Source: Haliclona indistincta (Eukaryota > Porifera > Demospongiae > Haplosclerida > Chalinidae). Taken from it: a stretch of DNA of 64,000 nt. Positions 61,450 through 64,000 of this stretch are shown one piece after another. A program made the position numbers and the translations under genes. Positions within the stretch are counted from its first letter, which is position 1. Each line of letters opens with the position of its first letter. The stretch spans positions 13,097,275 to 13,161,274 of the forward strand of contig OZ024785.1 of NCBI GenBank assembly GCA_964017065.1, written 5' to 3'. The notes below the pieces were generated by a model, which saw only the letters and a program-made list of their open reading frames with translations, did no database searches and was not told where the DNA came from.

Positions 61450-62627
61450 TTAGGGAGGCACGGTAGTGCCTCCCTATGTAGGCATGAATGAGAAAACAAG
61501 ATGGCGGCTACATAGCGTTCAAATGCTGATATTTTGCCTGTTGATGAATTTTATATGTCCAAAGATACTTAGATCTGCTCTCTGGCGTTGCCCCGTCTTA
61601 CAGTAGCAAGGAAATTGCCCGAAATGGTCACTAAAGTGACGAACCTGGAAACGGTGAAAATCGACTTTCGTCATCTTTGTTTTCTTCTTCTTCTTCTTTC
61701 TTCCACTTGCCTAGCACCTTTACGTGAGCAGTGCCGAGACCAAAACACCCACGAATAGTCGTGAAATTCTCCTGGCATGTGCCTTTTGAACTTTGTTTTT
61801 AGCGAAACGACGATATAAATTTGACGAGTTCACGATCACGAACAGTGGTCAGCTAAGTGTTAGACGCCATATTGTGATCATGTAATACGCACGTGACCTA
61901 TCACACGAATCTCAGTAGAGTATCGCCGTATGGAGAGCGCATATTGGCGTCTGGAGTCTTCAAAGAGCAACTCACTGAGTAAGCTCGTGCAGTATCATCG
62001 TTCTGCTACTTGCCAGATAGTATCACAGCCATACAAAATTTCTAAACCAGAGTGGGCGGGGCTCGTATGCAGTGCAATCCTGCAGCATACATGAATGCGC
62101 ATGAGCTAGTTTGGAGCTAAAAGTTAAAAAGCAATTATCAACAACAGCAAACCAAACCAATGGTGGAATCAAGGAGATACATTATCTTGCCGAATTCTAA
62201 CTGCACCAAAATTTGAAACTCACTGAAAAGAAAAAAGGACACAAACAAGAAAAAAAAGAGATTTCTAACAAAATCAAAAGGATGTAGGGATAAAGAACTC
62301 TGCTACTGGTCCACAACGTAAACCAACAAGGAGCAAGCATGGAATGGTAACACGATCGACTTGCTAACAGACCATAGATCCCCCTACATCAGTGGCTGTA
62401 CATAAGATTTTGCTTTTGGTACTCATATCAGGTGTCAGTCAACAGCAGCTAGCTGAACTGCTTAAGTCAGCCACAGCAGCCACTGATGTAGGGATCTATG
62501 GTCTGTTAGCAAGTCAATCGTGTTACCATTCCATGCTTGCTCCTTGTTGGTTTACATTGTGGACCAGTAGCAGATTTCTTTATCCCTACATCCTTTTGAT
62601 TTCGTTAGAAATTTCTTTATTTTCTTG
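61450..62627 (-). mobile_element. Helitron-like non-autonomous element, copy H5
   Basis: Minus orientation, inserted between A (61449) and T (62628). The empty site is at 5169-5170. The 3' hairpin is intact (TTAGGGAGGCACGG). It is the most diverged copy, and its two foldback arms differ at several places, unlike those of H1-H4. Confidence 0.75.
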
Positions 62628-62699
62628 TCATCTAACGACTCTTCTTCCTTTAAAACTCATTGTTGTAATATCAACATCACTTAAGCTTGCAGCTTGAAT

Positions 62700-62902
62700 A
62701 ACAATATAATCTGCCAATCAGAATTTCTTGCATCGTAACATAACATCCTTACTGACGTCAGTTTTCACAACAACAACCCACAAGATTCTAAATTACACCT
62801 CGTTGTTTAAACAATATACAATTGTATTATCATACAATTAAATTATCATAAACATTTCAGTTTCACAGCTTTGACACAGTACAGTAATCTACAATCGGCA
62901 TC
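62700..62902 (+). promoter_or_regulatory. Conserved proximal promoter of T13 (R-type)
   Basis: CCAATCAG at 62714-62721 and TGACGTCA at 62753-62760, then the conserved run to CAATCGGCATC before the ATG at 62903. Confidence 0.5.
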
Positions 62903-64000
62903 ATGACTCGACCAGCTCGCTGTGGTTTACTACCAGGCCATGTGATAGTTATCATTTGCTCCATCACTATTCAACTAGCGAACTTTGGAAGAACTGCTCA
63001 TTTGGAACAGCAAGAACACTCTTACAACAAAATTGCAACCATCATTATTCTGGGTTTGTTATATATCAGCTACCCTCTCCTTGGCTACATAGCTGATGTC
63101 TGTCTCACCAGGTATCGAACTATCAAATGTTCGTTAATAATGCTGATAGTTGGATGCACTATTGCTGGAATGCTTGAGTCATTTATCTGCATCCTTCTCA
63201 TACCGAAAGAATCATATAGAAATAACCCCTGAGCTTTTAATATTAGCATTAATGACAACAAGCGTAGGACTATTTGAAGCTAATGCCATTCAATTTGGAC
63301 TGGATCAACTACTAGAGGCTCCTACACCAAAACTGATTGCCTTCATCCACTGGTACTACTGGACTCACAATGCAGTGCAATTGGTAGTAACGTATCTTAT
63401 AATTGTCTGGAAAATAACAGAAAGTCACTCAAGGCTCGCTTCACTTTCACTACATCAATTACACATTATGAAAACTACTTCTGCTCTTACTGGTGCAGCC
63501 ATACTTGGTCTAGCTGCTGTAGGCAGTTTAGTACTTCTTCATAAATCAAAGCGTCACTTATACATTCTGAGAGCAGGTCTCAACCCATTCAAGAATGTCT
63601 ACAAAGTGCTCAAGTATTCTTGGAACCACAAGGTCACTCAGCATCGTAGTGCCTTCACCTATTGGGAGGAGGATATTCCACGCCGTATAGACCTGGGTAA
63701 GAACAAATATGGAGGACCATTTACCAATGAGGAGGTGGAGGACACTAAGACATTCCTACGCATCCTGCCTCTTCTCCTGTGTCTGTTTGGATACCATCTA
63801 GCTGGAGATGGCTACTCTGCTCCGGATCAGCTCCAGAGGACTAGCTGTCCTTCACTACCAGTACTGCTACTAATTGTGCTCAACCCACTCCACATCAGCA
63901 CTCTTGTTGTAGTGGTTGGTATTCCACTGTATCGACTGATCATCAACAAATGTAGTCGCTACATCAAGAAAGTTCGAATGCTCACTAAAATGTGGATTGG
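62903..64000 (+). pseudogene. T13: POT/SLC15-like transporter, frameshifted, cut by window end
   Basis: It starts MTRPARCGLLPGH and reads 109 codons to a TGA at 63230-63232. A net deletion in the TM3-TM4 loop (compare ESYRNNP with the longer loop in T11) has shifted the frame. The downstream sequence (from about 63233) is open in the next frame to the window end, through the POT signature and the GGPFTNEEVEDTK block. It is the duplication partner of T2, but lacks the H1 insertion. The C-terminal half is outside the window. Confidence 0.8.

Larger units (their letters stand above)
53855..63160. repeat. Segmental duplication, right copy (partner 1-5697)
   Basis: Collinear with the left copy as far as T13. 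It is longer because of a Helitron-like tandem at 58708-61153 and a single element at 61450-62627. Removing these restores near-perfect collinearity, including the RecQ-like fragment. Confidence 0.9.

Overview
This is an animal genome segment, most likely from a demosponge. That guess rests on AT-rich sequence, an intron-rich housekeeping-type gene beside intronless repeated genes, and invertebrate-type transposon relics. No species can be named from the sequence alone.

The window is dominated by 13 copies (T1-T13 below) of one intronless gene of about 570-585 codons. The protein is a very divergent member of the proton-coupled oligopeptide transporter family (POT/PTR2, closest in motif layout to SLC15A3/A4). 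Seven copies are open from start to stop (T3, T5, T6, T8, T9, T10, T11). T7 is open but has lost its C-terminal tail. Five are broken: T1 by a frameshift, T2 by a 1.2-kb transposon, T4 by a frameshift plus a retrotransposon, T12 by a nonsense codon, and T13 by a frameshift (it also runs off the window). The copies share long stretches that are almost identical even at silent positions, separated by short stretches that differ strongly. The differences cluster in the predicted extracytoplasmic loops, so the array looks like a cassette system kept alike by gene conversion.

Layout. 1-8.4 kb: T1, a RecQ-like helicase fragment and T2; this whole block is repeated at 53.9 kb to the window end (T12, T13). 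9.7-12.7 kb (minus): exons with C2H2 zinc fingers and the first WD segment of a gene resembling TFIIIC subunit 2 (GTF3C2/TFIIIC110). 13.4-15.2 kb: T3 on the minus strand. 16.5-18.2 kb: a decayed repetitive ORF. 20-25 kb: several inverted-repeat elements. 21.3-27.1 kb (minus): further WD exons that continue the TFIIIC-like protein but lie on the wrong side of its N-terminal exons. 27.7-30.1 kb: T4. 31-52 kb: the mostly intact array T5-T11. 52.4-53.7 and 58.7-62.6 kb: Helitron-like elements.

The most notable unnamed structures are (i) the variable/invariant mosaic of the transporter array; (ii) a non-autonomous Helitron-like family whose ends are fixed exactly by empty sites in the duplicated block, with a long self-complementary 5' end whose two arms change together from copy to copy, and one head-to-tail tandem; and (iii) the permuted TFIIIC-like gene. 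Family assignments rest on motif recognition by eye; no database search was run.
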